A stretch of DNA of 64,000 nucleotides, taken from assembly GCF_042676065.1 (NCBI RefSeq), contig NZ_JBHTJO010000002.1, positions 404,662 through 468,661 of the forward strand. Direction: 5' to 3'. The translations under genes were made by a program, and so were the position numbers. Shown here in pieces: positions 1 through 7,705 of this stretch; position 1 is the first letter of the stretch, and each line of letters starts with the position of its first letter. Under the pieces are notes generated by a model. The model ran no database searches, was not told the origin of the DNA, and was given only the letters and a program-made list of their open reading frames with translations. This stretch comes from Methyloligella solikamskensis. Its GTDB lineage: Bacteria > Pseudomonadota > Alphaproteobacteria > Rhizobiales > Methyloligellaceae.

Positions 1-549
1 GCGTTTCGCCGCCGTGCCGAGCCGCACCAGCGCTTCGCGCAAAGGCTCGTCGGTGATGTCGGCCTCTTGCGGCAGGACGCTGGGGTCAGGCGGCAGGGGC
101 GCGGGCGGCTGGGGCCGGACGAGCCTGCCCACCGGCGCCTGCTTGATGCGCATCTCCACCACGGCGCGGTAGCCGAAGAAGCTGTTCACCCGCTCCATGA
201 TCTGCCGCGCCTTGTACTGCACCTCGATGGAGCGAGGTCCGTCGACCCGCAGAACGAGGGTGGCGCCTTCGGGACGCTTCCGGGCCTGTTTGGGCTCGTC
301 ATCCGGCGCCTCCCGGGGCTGGCGCGGCCAGATCAGCCGGTCGGGCTTGGTGAATTTCGCGGTGCTGCCGCCCACGATGCTGGCCCATTGCTCCAGGAGC
401 GCCATGGTGGTGAAGCCGCGGGCGCGCGCCGCCGGCGCCAGGGTCTGGGCCGCAAGCCCGCCGACAGGCTTCAGCCCTTGCGTCCGCCGCTTGGGCGCCG
501 ACGCATAGCGCTGATTGCTCGTCTGCTGGGTATTGTTGTCGCCGGCCAT
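1..549 (-). CDS. DUF721/DciA-like protein, partial (C-terminus beyond window)
   Basis: The minus-strand frame stays open from an ATG at 549 to the window edge, giving 183 codons. The N-terminus is basic and followed by a segment around FTTMALLEQWASIVGG, then a strand-rich core with LVLRVDGPRSIEVQYKA and a helix ending in FFGYRAVVEMRI. This is the shape of DUF721 (DciA-type) proteins, small DNA- or helicase-associated proteins; DciA helps load the replicative helicase. It is divergent from mutY, a common arrangement in alphaproteobacteria. The frame is also open upstream to an ATG at 609, so the start is uncertain. The family call rests on pattern and context; its biochemical role here is inferred. 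Confidence 0.7.
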   Translation of the reverse strand, partial: MAGDNNTQQTSNQRYASAPKRRTQGLKPVGGLAAQTLAPAARARGFTTMALLEQWASIVGGSTAKFTKPDRLIWPRQPREAPDDEPKQARKRPEGATLVLRVDGPRSIEVQYKARQIMERVNSFFGYRAVVEMRIKQAPVGRLVRPQPPAPLPPDPSVLPQEADITDEPLREALVRLGTAAKR

Positions 550-702
550 GTTCGCGTCTTGATGGGTCGCATCTACTTCGCCGCGCTTCTGGATGCTCTT
601 GGGGATCATCCGCCGCGGCGCCTTGCCTTCATGGCCGCGCAGCCTACACCATCGGGAGCGGCGTGACGAAGCCGCGAGATGTGCGATTAGGAGTTTTCCC
701 TT

Positions 703-1818
703 TTGCCCGGAATTCAGGATGCAGAGCAGACGGCGAAAGCCGACGCAACAAAGGCCGATGGTGCAATGGCGGCCAAGCTGCTCGCCTGGTACGATCGGGA
801 AGGGCGCACACTGCCTTGGCGCATTCGGCCCGGAGCTGAAGAGACGCCCGATCCTTATAAGGTCTGGCTCAGCGAGGTGATGCTGCAGCAGACCACCGTG
901 AAGGCGGTGCTGCCGCGCTACGGACGCTTCCTGGGCCGCTGGCCGCGGGTGGAAGACCTGGCAGCCGCTCCCTTGGGCGACGTGCTCGCCGAATGGGCCG
1001 GCCTCGGCTACTACGCCCGCGCCCGCAACCTGCATGCCTGCGCTCGCGTCGTCGCGGAAGAGCACTGCGGCGAATTCCCGTCGACCGAAGCGGGGCTTAA
1101 GAAGCTGCCGGGTATCGGCGACTACACGGCCGCCGCCATCGCTTCCATCGCCTTCAATGAGCCGGCAACCCCGGTCGACGGCAATATCGAGCGGGTCATG
1201 GCGCGGCTCTTCGCCCTGAAGACGCCGCTCCCCGAAGCCAAGCCGGAGATCAAGGCCATGGCGGCGAGCCTGACGCCGCCGGATCGCCCAGGCGATTTCG
1301 CGCAAGCGCTGATGGATCTCGGGGCCCAGATCTGCACGCCCAAGCGCCCGGCTTGCGGCCTATGCCCCATCCGGCCCGATTGCGAAGGCTTGGCGGAAGG
1401 TCTGGCGGAGGTGCTGCCCTACAAGGCGGAGAAGGCCGAGCGACCGACCCGGCTGGGGACGGCATTTCTGGGCGTTCGCGCCGATGGCGCCGTGCTCCTG
1501 CGCGAGCGACCGCCGAAAGGGCTATTGGGAGGAATGCTGGAAGTGCCGTCGACCCCGTGGGGGCCGAAGGATGCGGCTGAGCCTCTGGCGTTTGCGCCCT
1601 TAGAGGCGGATTGGCGGATGACGGTCGGGTTGGTGGAGCACACCTTCACCCATTTCCACCTGAAACTTCAGGTCTATGCCGCTGCGGTGCCTGAAGACGC
1701 CACTCTATCGGAGGCGGCGGAGCCGGAGCGCTGCCGCTGGGTGGCCCGGCGGGATCTTGCGAGCGCGGCACTCCCCAGCGTTATGCGCAAAGTGCTCCGC
1801 CAAGGCCTAGGTGAGTAG
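703..1818 (+). CDS. mutY: A/G-specific adenine glycosylase MutY
   Basis: Base-excision repair enzyme that removes adenine mispaired with 8-oxoguanine. The 371-residue product has the HhH motif LPGIGDYTAAAIASIAF near residues 134-150, the catalytic Asp in PVDGNIERV (about 158) and a 4Fe-4S loop of spacing C-x6-C-x2-C-x5-C near residues 211-227. The C-terminal ~110 residues match the NUDIX-like domain that recognises 8-oxoG. The start is taken as TTG at 703 because GGAG at 690-693 lies nine bases upstream; an in-frame ATG at 766 would also keep the whole catalytic domain. It is transcribed away from the DciA-like gene. Confidence 0.96.
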   Translation: MPGIQDAEQTAKADATKADGAMAAKLLAWYDREGRTLPWRIRPGAEETPDPYKVWLSEVMLQQTTVKAVLPRYGRFLGRWPRVEDLAAAPLGDVLAEWAGLGYYARARNLHACARVVAEEHCGEFPSTEAGLKKLPGIGDYTAAAIASIAFNEPATPVDGNIERVMARLFALKTPLPEAKPEIKAMAASLTPPDRPGDFAQALMDLGAQICTPKRPACGLCPIRPDCEGLAEGLAEVLPYKAEKAERPTRLGTAFLGVRADGAVLLRERPPKGLLGGMLEVPSTPWGPKDAAEPLAFAPLEADWRMTVGLVEHTFTHFHLKLQVYAAAVPEDATLSEAAEPERCRWVARRDLASAALPSVMRKVLRQGLGE

Positions 1819-1823
1819 AGGAG

Positions 1824-1847
1824 GCGGCCGCCGATCTACTCGGCCGC
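1824..1847. terminator. Inverted repeat between convergent genes (weak terminator candidate)
   Basis: GCGGCCG and CGGCCGC arms of seven bases are separated by ten bases. The repeat sits just after the mutY stop and overlaps the end of the small convergent gene. There is no clear T tract, so it is only a possible bidirectional terminator. Confidence 0.3.
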
Positions 1848-2057
1848 GATGACCTGGGGCTGCCTCGGCGCTTGTGCAACGCGCTTCGGCGCAACGTTCT
1901 GAGGCATCAAGCTCTCGGGCAGGCGATAGGCACGCGCCGGCTTCATGGGGGCTTCTGCCGCCTTGCGGGCCTCAGACGGCTCGGGCAGCTTGGCCACCGG
2001 CGGAATCCAGAATTTTTTGCGGCGTTCCTCGGTCAGCCGCGAGCGGAACAGCTTCAT
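1836..2057 (-). CDS. Small basic Pro/Ala-rich hypothetical protein coupled to ccrM
   Basis: This 73-residue ORF begins with an ATG that overlaps the ccrM stop codon by four bases (ATGA), which indicates translational coupling in the same operon. The product is rich in Lys, Arg, Pro and Ala, with a basic start (MKLFRSRLTEERRKKFW) and no membrane segment, signal peptide or domain I recognise. Its low-complexity tail looks disordered. The overlap is the best evidence that it is real. I know of no function for it. Confidence 0.55.
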   Translation of the reverse strand: MKLFRSRLTEERRKKFWIPPVAKLPEPSEARKAAEAPMKPARAYRLPESLMPQNVAPKRVAQAPRQPQVIAAE

Positions 2058-3157
2058 GATGTTGCCTCCAATTGGCGCCGCGCGACATCGCGCAAGCTAT
2101 CGATCGGGGTGAGCGTCCCTTCCTTCTCCACATGCCAGAAGGTCCAGCCGTTGCAGGCCGCGGACCCTTGGACCTGGGCGCCCATTTTGTGAATCGAGCC
2201 CTGCGCACCCTCCACGGCGATGCTGCCGTCGGCGCGCACACGGGCCTCGTACTGGGCCCGGTTGTCGTAAAGAACGGTGCCGGGCGAGATCAGCCCGAGC
2301 TCCACCAGGGAGCCGAAGGGGATGCGCTGTTCCTGGCGCTTGCCCTGCATGACCTTCATGGCGTCATCGCCGAGCGGCTCGATCTCGGCCAGGCGCTTGC
2401 GGGCGATACGCGCGTAATCGGGGTCGCGCTCGATGCCGATGTAATGGCGGCCGAGCTTCTTGGCAGCGGCGGCCGTCGTGCCGCTGCCGGAGAACGGGTC
2501 GAGGACGACATCGCCTTCGTTGGAGGAGGCGAGGATCACCCGGCCGAGCAGGGCTTCGGGCTTCTGGGTCGGATGGGCCTTCTTGCCGGTCTCTTCCTTC
2601 AGGCGCTCAGGGCCGGAGCAGATCGGCAGCAGCCAGTCGGAGCGCATCTGAAGATCGTCGTTCAGCGCCTTCATCGCCTCGTAGTTGAAACGGTAGCGGC
2701 TCTTCTGGCTCTTGGCCGCCCAGATCAGCGTCTCATGGGCGTTGGTGAAGCGGCGACCGCGGAAATTCGGCATCGGGTTGGTCTTGCGCCAGATCACGTC
2801 GTTCAGGATCCAGAAGCCGAGATCCTGGAGCCGCACGCCGAGGCGGAAGATGTTGTGGTAGCTGCCGATCACCCAAAGGGCGCCGTCGTCTTTCAGGACG
2901 CGGCGGCACTGGGCCAGCCAGTCGTCGGTGAACTGATCGTAGTTCTCGAAGCTGGCGAACTTGTCCCAAGCGTCGTCGACACCGTCGACCTTGGAGTTGT
3001 TCGGACGGAGCAGGTCTTTCTGGAGCTGCAGGTTATAGGGCGGATCGGCGAAGATCAGATCGACGGAGCGATCCGGAAGCTCTGCCAGTTCTGCCACGCA
3101 ATCGCCGAGAATGATGCTATCGATCGGGAGCGAAGCCCCCGCCTTTTCCTTGAGCAT
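2054..3157 (-). CDS. ccrM: Cell-cycle regulated DNA adenine methyltransferase CcrM (GANTC)
   Basis: Beta-class N6-adenine methyltransferase of 367 residues. The catalytic motif DPPYNLQL lies near residue 38 and precedes the SAM-binding DPFSGSGTTAAAA motif near residue 235, the order expected for the beta class. The C-terminal ~85 residues hold the CcrM-specific extension ending in SAACNGWTFWHVE. The ATG at 3157 was chosen because GGAGG stands nine bases before it; the longer frame to 3226 lacks a site. In alphaproteobacteria CcrM methylates GANTC late in the cell cycle and is usually controlled by CtrA; a CtrA-like site lies at 3241-3259. It follows rnhB on the same strand and is coupled to a small ORF downstream. 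Confidence 0.96.
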   Translation of the reverse strand: MLKEKAGASLPIDSIILGDCVAELAELPDRSVDLIFADPPYNLQLQKDLLRPNNSKVDGVDDAWDKFASFENYDQFTDDWLAQCRRVLKDDGALWVIGSYHNIFRLGVRLQDLGFWILNDVIWRKTNPMPNFRGRRFTNAHETLIWAAKSQKSRYRFNYEAMKALNDDLQMRSDWLLPICSGPERLKEETGKKAHPTQKPEALLGRVILASSNEGDVVLDPFSGSGTTAAAAKKLGRHYIGIERDPDYARIARKRLAEIEPLGDDAMKVMQGKRQEQRIPFGSLVELGLISPGTVLYDNRAQYEARVRADGSIAVEGAQGSIHKMGAQVQGSAACNGWTFWHVEKEGTLTPIDSLRDVARRQLEATS

Positions 3158-3240
3158 GACCGCCTCCGAAGACGCTGAAACAAACAGTCGGAGCGCCCCG
3201 GCAAATCGGCCGCGGCGATAGATCAAACTTGAGGAAAGTT

Positions 3241-3259
3241 GGTAAAGACCCTGTTAACC
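3241..3259 (-). promoter_or_regulatory. Putative CtrA binding site upstream of ccrM
   Basis: Read on the minus strand this is GGTTAACAGGGTCTTTACC, i.e. TTAA-N7-TTTA, one base from the CtrA consensus TTAA-N7-TTAA. It lies about 85 bp before the ccrM start and overlaps the rnhB stop codon. CtrA control of ccrM is established in other alphaproteobacteria; binding here is inferred. Confidence 0.5.
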
Positions 3260-3925
3260 GAGCTGAAGCTCTGGCGTTTCGGCGACGCCGAGGGCCTTTT
3301 CGATGGGGCTGAAGGAGCGGCGGTGATGCAGGCAAACGCCGTGCTTTTGGATGGCTTCGGCGTGCTCACGCGTGCCATAGCCCTTGTTCCGCTCCCAGCC
3401 GTATTTCCGATAGCGCTTTGAGAGTTTCACCATCATCCGGTCGCGGGTGACCTTGGCGACGATGGAGGCGGCCGCGATGGAGACGGAGATTCCGTCGCCC
3501 CCGACCACGGGCCGGGCAGGGCAGGGGAAGCGCTTCGGCTTGATGTTGCCGTCGATGAGGGCTGCGACCGCGGGCGCTTCCATCTCCCGGAAGGACCGCC
3601 GCATGGCCCACAGGCTCGCCTGGAGGATGTTGTCCCGGTCGATCCGCTTCACATGGCCGATCGCGATGCCGACGATGGCCGACGCCATGATCTCCTCGAA
3701 ACGCTCCTCCCGCTCTTTTTCGGTGAGCTTCTTGGAGTCGTTGAGGCCTTCAGGGATGCGGTCGGGATTGAGGATGACGGACGCGGCGACAACCGGCCCG
3801 GCCCAGGGGCCGCGTCCGGCTTCGTCGAGCCCCGCAACCGGCCCCTTGTGCTTATCCATGAGATCGGCCTCCAGCACGAAGCTGGGTGCGTCGGGCAGAA
3901 AGGCCGATTCGAAGAGCGCATCCAT
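3254..3925 (-). CDS. rnhB: Ribonuclease HII
   Basis: Removes RNA from RNA-DNA hybrids and misincorporated ribonucleotides. The product (223 residues from ATG 3925) carries the hallmark GLDEAGRGPWAGPVVAAS with the first two catalytic acids, LNDSKKLT, LIDGNIKP with the third Asp, and SIAAASIVAKVTRDRMM. The frame is open upstream to a TTG at 3961, which follows a GAGGGGG stretch very closely, so a twelve-residue longer form is possible. It precedes ccrM by about 100 bp on the same strand, and the CtrA-like site for ccrM overlaps its stop codon. Confidence 0.95.
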   Translation of the reverse strand: MDALFESAFLPDAPSFVLEADLMDKHKGPVAGLDEAGRGPWAGPVVAASVILNPDRIPEGLNDSKKLTEKEREERFEEIMASAIVGIAIGHVKRIDRDNILQASLWAMRRSFREMEAPAVAALIDGNIKPKRFPCPARPVVGGDGISVSIAAASIVAKVTRDRMMVKLSKRYRKYGWERNKGYGTREHAEAIQKHGVCLHHRRSFSPIEKALGVAETPELQLG

Positions 3926-4027
3926 GGAGCCGACTTTTGCGCTCCGGATGCGCGCTTGCAATCCCCCTCAACGGAGGGTCGCCCCGACAATGTGGAAAAG
4001 CGTGCGGCCTGAAGCTCAGCCGTCAGC

Positions 4028-5152
4028 CTAAAACAGCCGCATCTGCTGGCCCTGCAGCACGGGAGGCTCGAACAGATCCGTTCGCAGCTTCGCCTTGTCC
4101 TTGTTCAGGCCGAGACGCTGTACCGCCATCTCGAAGCGCCGGCCGATCATCCAGGCGTAAGGCCCGGTGCCTTCCATGCGTTCGCCCCATTTGGCGTCGT
4201 AGAGCTTCCCGCCCCGGGACTGACGCATGAGCGACAGCACCTTCTCCGCCCGGTCCGGGCAGTTCGCCTCAAGCCATTCGGTGAACAGATCGGCGATCTC
4301 AAGCGGAAGCCGGAGCAGCACGTAGCCGGCTTCCGTCGCGCCTGCGACCGAGGCCCGCTCAAGGATGCGCTCCATCTCCATATCCGTAAGCCCCGGCATC
4401 ACCGGCGCAACCATGACGGAAGTGGGAATGCTCGCCTCGTTCAGCGCGGCGATCGTCTCCAGCCGCTTCTCAGGCGCCGCCGCCCGGGGCTCCATGGCCC
4501 GGGACAGCTTGCGGTCCAGCGTGGTGACGGAAAGCGCCACCTTGGCAAGCCCGCGCTTCGCCATGGAGGAGAGAATGTCGATATCCCGCAGCACAAGGGA
4601 CGACTTGGTGACGATGGCGACCGGATGGTTCGCCTCGTCCAGCACCTGCAGGATGTCCCGCATGAGCGCGTATTGCCGGTCGATAGGCTGGTAGGGGTCC
4701 GTGTTGGTGCCGATGGCGATGGTCGCGGGCTTGTATTTCGCATGCGCCAACTCGCGCTTCAGCTGCTCCGCCGCGTTCACCTTGGCGAACAGCCGCGTCT
4801 CGAAATCGAGCCCCGGCGATAGGCCCATGAAGGCGTGGGTCGGCCGCGCGAAGCAATAGACACAGCCATGCTCGCAGCCGCGATACGGGTTGATGGAGCG
4901 GTCGAAACCGATATCCGGGGAATCGTTCCGGGTGATGACGGTCTTCGCCCGGATTTCCTGAACCTGGGTAGAGAGCGCTTCCAGCTCGCCGACAGAGCCC
5001 CAACCGTCGTCCGCCGGCTGATAGGCGATCGGCTCGAACCGGCCCGACCGGTTGGTCAGCGCACCGCGGCCGCGGCGGCGCTCCGCGGCGACGCCTCCCG
5101 CTTCAAGCGGGAAGCTCTCATGCTTCTCAGGCTTTCTAAGGTCCACGCTCAT
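4028..5152 (-). CDS. PA0069/SplB-like radical SAM protein
   Basis: The 374-residue product carries the radical-SAM signature GCEHGCVYCFARP (C-x3-C-x2-C) near residue 103, preceded by SINPYRGC, typical of the COG1533 group related to spore photoproduct lyase. Later segments such as YALMRDILQVLDEANHPVAIVTKSS and VALSVTTLD fit the partial TIM barrel. The ATG at 5152 is preferred; the frame also opens to a TTG at 5182. A LexA-type box overlaps a good -35/-10 pair directly upstream, so it is likely DNA-damage induced. With that promoter the transcript would begin almost at the ATG (leaderless), although TAGGAG sits just before it. The substrate is unknown. Confidence 0.85.
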   Translation of the reverse strand: MSVDLRKPEKHESFPLEAGGVAAERRRGRGALTNRSGRFEPIAYQPADDGWGSVGELEALSTQVQEIRAKTVITRNDSPDIGFDRSINPYRGCEHGCVYCFARPTHAFMGLSPGLDFETRLFAKVNAAEQLKRELAHAKYKPATIAIGTNTDPYQPIDRQYALMRDILQVLDEANHPVAIVTKSSLVLRDIDILSSMAKRGLAKVALSVTTLDRKLSRAMEPRAAAPEKRLETIAALNEASIPTSVMVAPVMPGLTDMEMERILERASVAGATEAGYVLLRLPLEIADLFTEWLEANCPDRAEKVLSLMRQSRGGKLYDAKWGERMEGTGPYAWMIGRRFEMAVQRLGLNKDKAKLRTDLFEPPVLQGQQMRLF

Positions 5153-5158
5153 GGCTCC

Positions 5159-5191
5159 TATATAGGTCTCACTTTGGAACAAATCAAGAAC
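5159..5191 (-). promoter_or_regulatory. LexA (SOS) box overlapping promoter of the radical SAM gene
   Basis: On the minus strand GTTC-TTGATTT-GTTC (5177-5191) matches the alphaproteobacterial LexA consensus GTTC-N7-GTTC exactly. A -35 TTGATT (5182-5187) inside it is followed after 17 bases by -10 TATATA (5159-5164). Repressor and polymerase sites therefore overlap. No other exact box was noticed near the other repair genes of this window. Confidence 0.65.
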
Positions 5192-5265
5192 ATTGACGCA
5201 ATATCGTCTTGAGCCAGCGACGCGGAACGGATTGCCGCTCGCAGACTAAACGCTATAGTCCCGCC

Positions 5266-5955
5266 ATGATTTCCATAGTTATCCCCAGCTTTAATGCGGG
5301 AAGGACGCTGGTCCCGACCCTGAACGCGCTGATTCCCGGCGCGGTTGAGGGGCTGGTGCGCGAGGCCATCCTGGCCGATGGCGGCTCCACGGACGGGACG
5401 CTGGACATCGCCGAGGCCGCAGGGATGGAGATCGTGAAGGCCGAGCGGGGCCGGGGCACCCAGCTGCGCGCCGGCGCCGCCCGCGCGAAAGCCGACTGGC
5501 TCCTCTTTCTTCACGCCGATACGGAGCTCGACCAGACTTGGCTGGACCACGCCGTCCACTTCATGTCCCGCGTCGATCGCGGCGAGCGGGCGCCCGCGGC
5601 CGCCACCTTTCGCTTTGCCCTGGACGATGATGGGCTCATGCCCTGGCTGCTGGAGAAGCTTGTGGCGCTCCGCTTCATGATCTTCCGCCTGCCGTACGGC
5701 GATCAGGGCCTGCTGATCCCGCGCAGGCTCTATGAAGAGCTCGGCGGGTTCGAGAACGTGCCGCTCATGGAAGATGTCGCCCTGGTTCGGAAGCTGAAGC
5801 GGAACCAACTGGTGATGCTGAAGGCGCGGGCCGTGACCAGCGCGGAGCGCTATCGCAGTGAGGGCTATATCCTGCGTGGCCTCCGCAATCTCTTCTGCAT
5901 GCTGCTCTATACGTTCCGCGTGCCGCCTCGGGTGCTCGCCCGGCTCTACGGCTAG
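5266..5955 (+). CDS. Family 2 glycosyltransferase (TIGR04283-like)
   Basis: A 229-residue GT-A fold glycosyltransferase beginning MISIVIPSFNAGRTL, with ADGGSTDGT for nucleotide binding and the DxD-like LLFLHADTELD near residue 85. QGLLIPRRLYEELGGF and MEDVALVRKLK follow the usual family-2 layout. It resembles TIGR04283, named after arsenosugar clusters. The ATG at 5266 starts at the family N-terminus. The next gene, 17 bp downstream, is the TIGR04282-type partner, so the two form an operon. No arsM or arsS gene is present, so the arsenosugar role is not supported and the acceptor is unknown. Confidence 0.85.
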   Translation: MISIVIPSFNAGRTLVPTLNALIPGAVEGLVREAILADGGSTDGTLDIAEAAGMEIVKAERGRGTQLRAGAARAKADWLLFLHADTELDQTWLDHAVHFMSRVDRGERAPAAATFRFALDDDGLMPWLLEKLVALRFMIFRLPYGDQGLLIPRRLYEELGGFENVPLMEDVALVRKLKRNQLVMLKARAVTSAERYRSEGYILRGLRNLFCMLLYTFRVPPRVLARLYG

Positions 5956-5972
5956 GCCTGCGCGGCGCGGAT

Positions 5973-6605
5973 ATGCCAGGCGTGCGACCCACCCTCATCC
6001 TCATGGCCAGAACGCCAAAGCTGGGGCGGGGGAAGCGCCGCCTGGCGGCCGAGATCGGCCATGTGGCGGCATCTCGTTTCTATCGAACTTGTCTTGAAAC
6101 GACCCTGCGCCGGCTCGGAGCGGACCCCCGCTGGCGGCTGTTGATCGCCGTGACGCCGGATGCCGATTGGCGGGCGCCATGCTGGCAGCGTTTTGCCGCC
6201 GAATGCGGTGCCGCCCTCAAGCCCCAAGGGCAGGGCGATTTGGGAACCCGGATGCATCGGCTGCTGTGTGATGAGGGGACGCCGTCGCTTCTCATGGGCA
6301 GCGATATCCCAGGCGTCGTGCCCAAAGACATAGCCGGCGCCTTCAAGACCCTCGCTGGCGCAGATGCGGTGTTCGGTCCGGCGGAAGATGGTGGCTTCTG
6401 GCTCGTCGGGATGAAGCGGCCGAAACGGCTTCAGCCTTTCGAGAACGTCCGCTGGTCGAGCCGCTATACGCTCACCGACACCCTGGAAAATTTCCGGGGA
6501 ACGGAGGTCGGCTTCGCTCCGCTGCTGGCCGATGTGGACACCGAGGCGGCCTATCTCCGGCTGCGGCGAGGAGCGGAGCGGCTGGTGCCGCCCCGCCGTC
6601 TTTGA
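5973..6605 (+). CDS. DUF2064/TIGR04282 family nucleotidyl- or glycosyltransferase
   Basis: A 210-residue protein starting TLILMARTPKLGRGKRRLA, the pattern of the nucleotidyltransferase-like DUF2064 fold (K-x-G-x-x-K-x-R-L). LLMGSDIPGVVPKDIAGAF and VFGPAEDGGFWLVGMKRP are also diagnostic. It follows the family-2 glycosyltransferase by 17 bp and is likely co-transcribed. The pair is known from arsenosugar biosynthesis loci, but the methylase and radical SAM enzymes of that pathway are absent here, so another glycoside or phosphosugar product is possible. Confidence 0.85.
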   Translation: MPGVRPTLILMARTPKLGRGKRRLAAEIGHVAASRFYRTCLETTLRRLGADPRWRLLIAVTPDADWRAPCWQRFAAECGAALKPQGQGDLGTRMHRLLCDEGTPSLLMGSDIPGVVPKDIAGAFKTLAGADAVFGPAEDGGFWLVGMKRPKRLQPFENVRWSSRYTLTDTLENFRGTEVGFAPLLADVDTEAAYLRLRRGAERLVPPRRL

Positions 6606-6616
6606 TCTCGCCGTGG

Positions 6617-6898
6617 CTACTGGGCCGTCGTCGGATCGATCATGGTCTTCACTTCGGTGACCTTCGTGGCCGGAAAGCCGGAGAGCTCCGCATGCTTTTT
6701 GATCGCGTCCTCGTCCTTCGCCAGATAGACGCAGAAAGTCTTGTCATCTGCGACATAGCTCTCGACCCACTGGATGTCCTCCGCGCCGATCTTGCAGAGC
6801 GCATCGTTGGACGTGTTGGCAGCGCCCGAAAGCTCGTCGCCGTCCATTTTACCGACACCGGGAATGTCCCGCTCGATGATGTATTTCTTCAAAGCCAT
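6617..6898 (-). CDS. DUF4242 domain-containing protein
   Basis: A 93-residue protein (KKYIIERDIPGVGKM near the start, then SYVADDKTFCVYLAKDEDAIKKHAE) that matches DUF4242, a small ferredoxin-like alpha/beta fold; some homologues are called nickel-binding. A strong GGAGG precedes the ATG. A 16-bp operator-like site at 6939-6954 matches 13 of 16 positions of the palindrome in front of the upstream TetR gene, so that regulator probably controls it. Function unknown; the TetR link suggests a response to a small molecule. Confidence 0.85.
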   Translation of the reverse strand: MALKKYIIERDIPGVGKMDGDELSGAANTSNDALCKIGAEDIQWVESYVADDKTFCVYLAKDEDAIKKHAELSGFPATKVTEVKTMIDPTTAQ

Positions 6899-6938
6899 GC
6901 TGTTTCCTCCTTGCTGGTTTGAGTCTTGTCGTCGCCAA

Positions 6939-6954
6939 CCTTCTAGTTGGTAGG
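6939..6954. promoter_or_regulatory. Putative TetR operator upstream of the DUF4242 gene
   Basis: CCTTCTAGTTGGTAGG has one intact half (GGTAGG) and one degenerate half. It agrees at 13 of 16 positions with the perfect palindrome at 7605-7620 before the tetR gene and lies about 40 bp upstream of the DUF4242 start, between the two genes. Confidence 0.6.
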
Positions 6955-6985
6955 GTAAAAAGTCAAAAAATATCGAGGCGAGAAA

Positions 6986-7552
6986 TCACGCCTCGATGGT
7001 CCGGAGCACCGAGTCGATCGCCGGCTTGATGGTGGCCGGATCCTTCAGCGCCCAAGCGACGAGGCTGGCGCCCTCCAAAGTGCTGAGGATGAGGGTGGCC
7101 GTCTGCTTCGGCTTCAGGTCGGATCTCAGCTCGCCGGCCTTCTTGCCGTCGCGGATCACGCCCTGCAGCCAGTCGAGATGCAGCTCGAAGAACTCCTTCA
7201 CGCGCTCCTGCAGGGATTCCGGCAGCACGTAGGCTTCCGCCGAGAGGGCCCCGCAAAGGGGCATCATGCCGCCCTCCATGCTTTCCACGAAGAACTCCGA
7301 GTAGCGGCTCAGCCTACTCGTGGCCGTCGCCTCCGTCGCGACGATGGCATCCAGCGCGGCGCGGAAATCGCCCAGATAGCTGTCGATCAGCGAAGCGCCC
7401 AGCGCTTCCTTGGTGGGAAAATGGTGATGGATGGAGGCTTTCCGGATACCGACCTTCTCGGCGAGATCCGCATAGCTGAAGGCCGCATAGCCGCGCGTGC
7501 GCAGCAGCGTCTCCGTCTCTTTCAGCAAAAGCTCTCGCGTTCCAAGCGCCAT
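6986..7552 (-). CDS. TetR/AcrR family transcriptional regulator
   Basis: A 188-residue one-component repressor. The N-terminal helix-turn-helix is clear: GYAAFSYADLAEKVGIRKAS followed by IHHHFPTKEALG, residues about 18-50. The C-terminal domain (about 60-188) is helical and ligand-binding by family analogy. A perfect 18-bp palindrome lies about 50 bp upstream, indicating autoregulation, and a related site precedes the downstream DUF4242 gene on the same strand. The ligand is unknown. Confidence 0.92.
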   Translation of the reverse strand: MALGTRELLLKETETLLRTRGYAAFSYADLAEKVGIRKASIHHHFPTKEALGASLIDSYLGDFRAALDAIVATEATATSRLSRYSEFFVESMEGGMMPLCGALSAEAYVLPESLQERVKEFFELHLDWLQGVIRDGKKAGELRSDLKPKQTATLILSTLEGASLVAWALKDPATIKPAIDSVLRTIEA

Positions 7553-7603
7553 GGGCCACCTTCCGCAGCGGACAACGGGTGCTATCCGCTATTGTTATTA
7601 TCT

Positions 7604-7621
7604 GCCTACCAGATGGTAGGC
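7604..7621. promoter_or_regulatory. Perfect palindromic operator upstream of tetR gene
   Basis: GCCTACC-AGAT-GGTAGGC has perfect seven-base arms. It sits about 52 bp before the TetR start codon, within its promoter region, and its core recurs at 6939-6954 before the adjacent target gene. Confidence 0.7.
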
Positions 7622-7705
7622 GATCGTCAACTTGCAAGATCGACGCAGGAACAGCCGTCCGCATCCCGTCATACCGGCAGCCATCGCGGTACCACTTCGA
7701 TTCCA

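Noticed and set aside
5266..6605. Arsenosugar biosynthesis cluster
   Set aside because: Only the two transferases are present; the defining arsenic enzymes are absent.
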